DNA of 7,379 nucleotides from a bacterium. GTDB taxonomy: Bacteria; Desulfobacterota; Binatia; UBA12015. The stretch spans positions 1 through 7,379 of the forward strand of contig JAGWVP010000149.1 in the NCBI GenBank assembly GCA_018970825.1, read 5' to 3'. The notes below the pieces were generated by a model. That model saw nothing but the letters and a program-made list of their open reading frames with translations, made no database searches and was not told the origin of the DNA. This document shows, piece by piece, positions 6,875-7,379 of this stretch. Each line of letters opens with the position of its first letter. The first letter of the stretch is position 1. The position numbers and the translations under genes were made by a program.

Positions 6875-7110
6875 CGTGAAGGTGGTGAGGCGCCTCGGGC
6901 TCGAACAGGAGCTCGTCACGCCGTGGTGCCCGGAACGGAACGGGATCATCTGGCGCTTCGTCGGGATCCTCGAGGCGCAGTCCGTTTGGCAGCAGTGCCT
7001 CAGGCACCGTGGATCATGCCTTTCGGGTGATCGCTGGATGGAGGGTCGGTACCACGAGGAGCGACCACACCAGGCGCTCGGAGACCTCGCTCCCGGTGAG
7101 GACCGGGAGC
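6850..7110 (+). pseudogene. Decayed IS3-family transposase (OrfB integrase) C-terminal fragment
   Basis: The plus-strand frame through 6867-6998 reads RLFVKVVRRLGLEQELVTP, then WCPERNGIIWRF and QSVWQQC. This matches the end of IS3-family OrfB integrases, whose usual pattern is ITPYTPEQNGMIERF then CVWQ. The next conserved piece, VDHAFRVIAGW, is in the next frame (7009-7041). The reading then returns to the first frame for GRYHEERPHQALGDLAP (about 7044-7097). Two compensating frameshifts therefore break the gene. The position normally holding the catalytic Glu in the IERF motif is Trp (TGG, 6951-6953). The N-terminal two thirds of the transposase, OrfA and recognisable terminal repeats are missing. 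It is a dead relic marking a past insertion; the subgroup is not certain. Confidence 0.8.
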
Positions 7111-7343
7111 GTCCAGCGGCCCGCACCGTCCAGGAACCGGGGAACACCACGGGTCGACTCTTCACGCTCCGAAACACCCTTGCCCGGGGCTTCGTGTGCG
7201 CCGTATAGGCGAGCGGAGAGGTCCTCGTGCGGGTCTGCGATCAAGCCGGAGGGGAAGTTCGAGCATGCGACGGCGCGCGATCGGGACGTCGTGGCGACGG
7301 CTTCTCCCACGGTCGCCGTTGCCCGGGAGCCGTCGGAGGCGCC
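7111..7343. other. Intergenic stretch without recognisable genes
   Basis: I see no gene with family-like sequence here; open frames on both strands are rich in Arg, Ser and Pro and have no motifs. The left part may still include eroded insertion-sequence DNA. A GGCGAC...GTCGCC inverted repeat near 7292-7316 is weak. A promoter for the gene starting at 7344 would be expected here but cannot be pinned down. Confidence 0.3.
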
Positions 7344-7379
7344 GTGCGTGCCCTCCTGACGCTCGCGAGCGTGCTCCTT
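7344..7379 (+). CDS. Start of a probable exported protein (runs off right edge)
   Basis: GTG at 7344-7346 is preceded by GGAGG at 7335-7339 with a 4-nt gap. The 12 codons to the edge read MRALLTLASVLL, which looks like the n-region and hydrophobic core of a signal peptide or lipoprotein leader. Nothing about function can be said from this piece, and it could still be a chance frame. Confidence 0.4.
   Translation, partial: MRALLTLASVLL

Overview
The window is a high-GC bacterial chromosome segment. Hand counts of 60-base lines give about 75% G+C in groEL but only 53-57% in the macro/TIR gene. The GroES/GroEL sequences, the tandem DUF507 genes and the overall codon use suggest a high-GC delta-proteobacterial-type lineage (Myxococcota, Desulfobacterota or Binatota-like). 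That placement is an impression from the sequence, not a tested phylogeny.

Layout. Bases 1-1298 (minus strand) hold a two-gene cell-envelope operon: an LD-carboxypeptidase (peptidase family S66), followed 2 nt later by a serine beta-lactamase/penicillin-binding-protein-like hydrolase that runs off the left edge. Divergent from it, 1570-2643 (plus) encodes a 357-residue protein with an N-terminal macro-like domain and a C-terminal TIR domain. This gene is clearly less GC-rich than its neighbours and looks like a transferred single-gene NAD/ADP-ribose signalling or defence module. Bases 2702-3274 (minus) carry two tandem DUF507 genes. Bases 3488-4342 (plus) encode a secreted protein made of two copies of one beta-rich module, followed by a strong hairpin terminator.

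Bases 4726-6699 (plus) are a complete groES-groEL operon behind a 325-base GC-rich leader with no CIRCE element. The 116 bases directly after the groEL stop fold on paper into a three-way structure: an outer 11-bp helix encloses two long hairpins, both capped by GGAA tetraloops. A decayed IS3-family transposase fragment follows (about 6850-7110), with two compensating frameshifts and a lost catalytic Glu. The right edge (7344-7379) appears to hold the first 12 codons of a new secreted protein.

How it fits together: the envelope operon, DUF507 pair and groESL look like ordinary chromosomal genes. The macro-TIR gene and the IS relic are the accessory insertions. The best candidates for unusual biology are the macro-TIR fusion and the structured RNA downstream of groEL.
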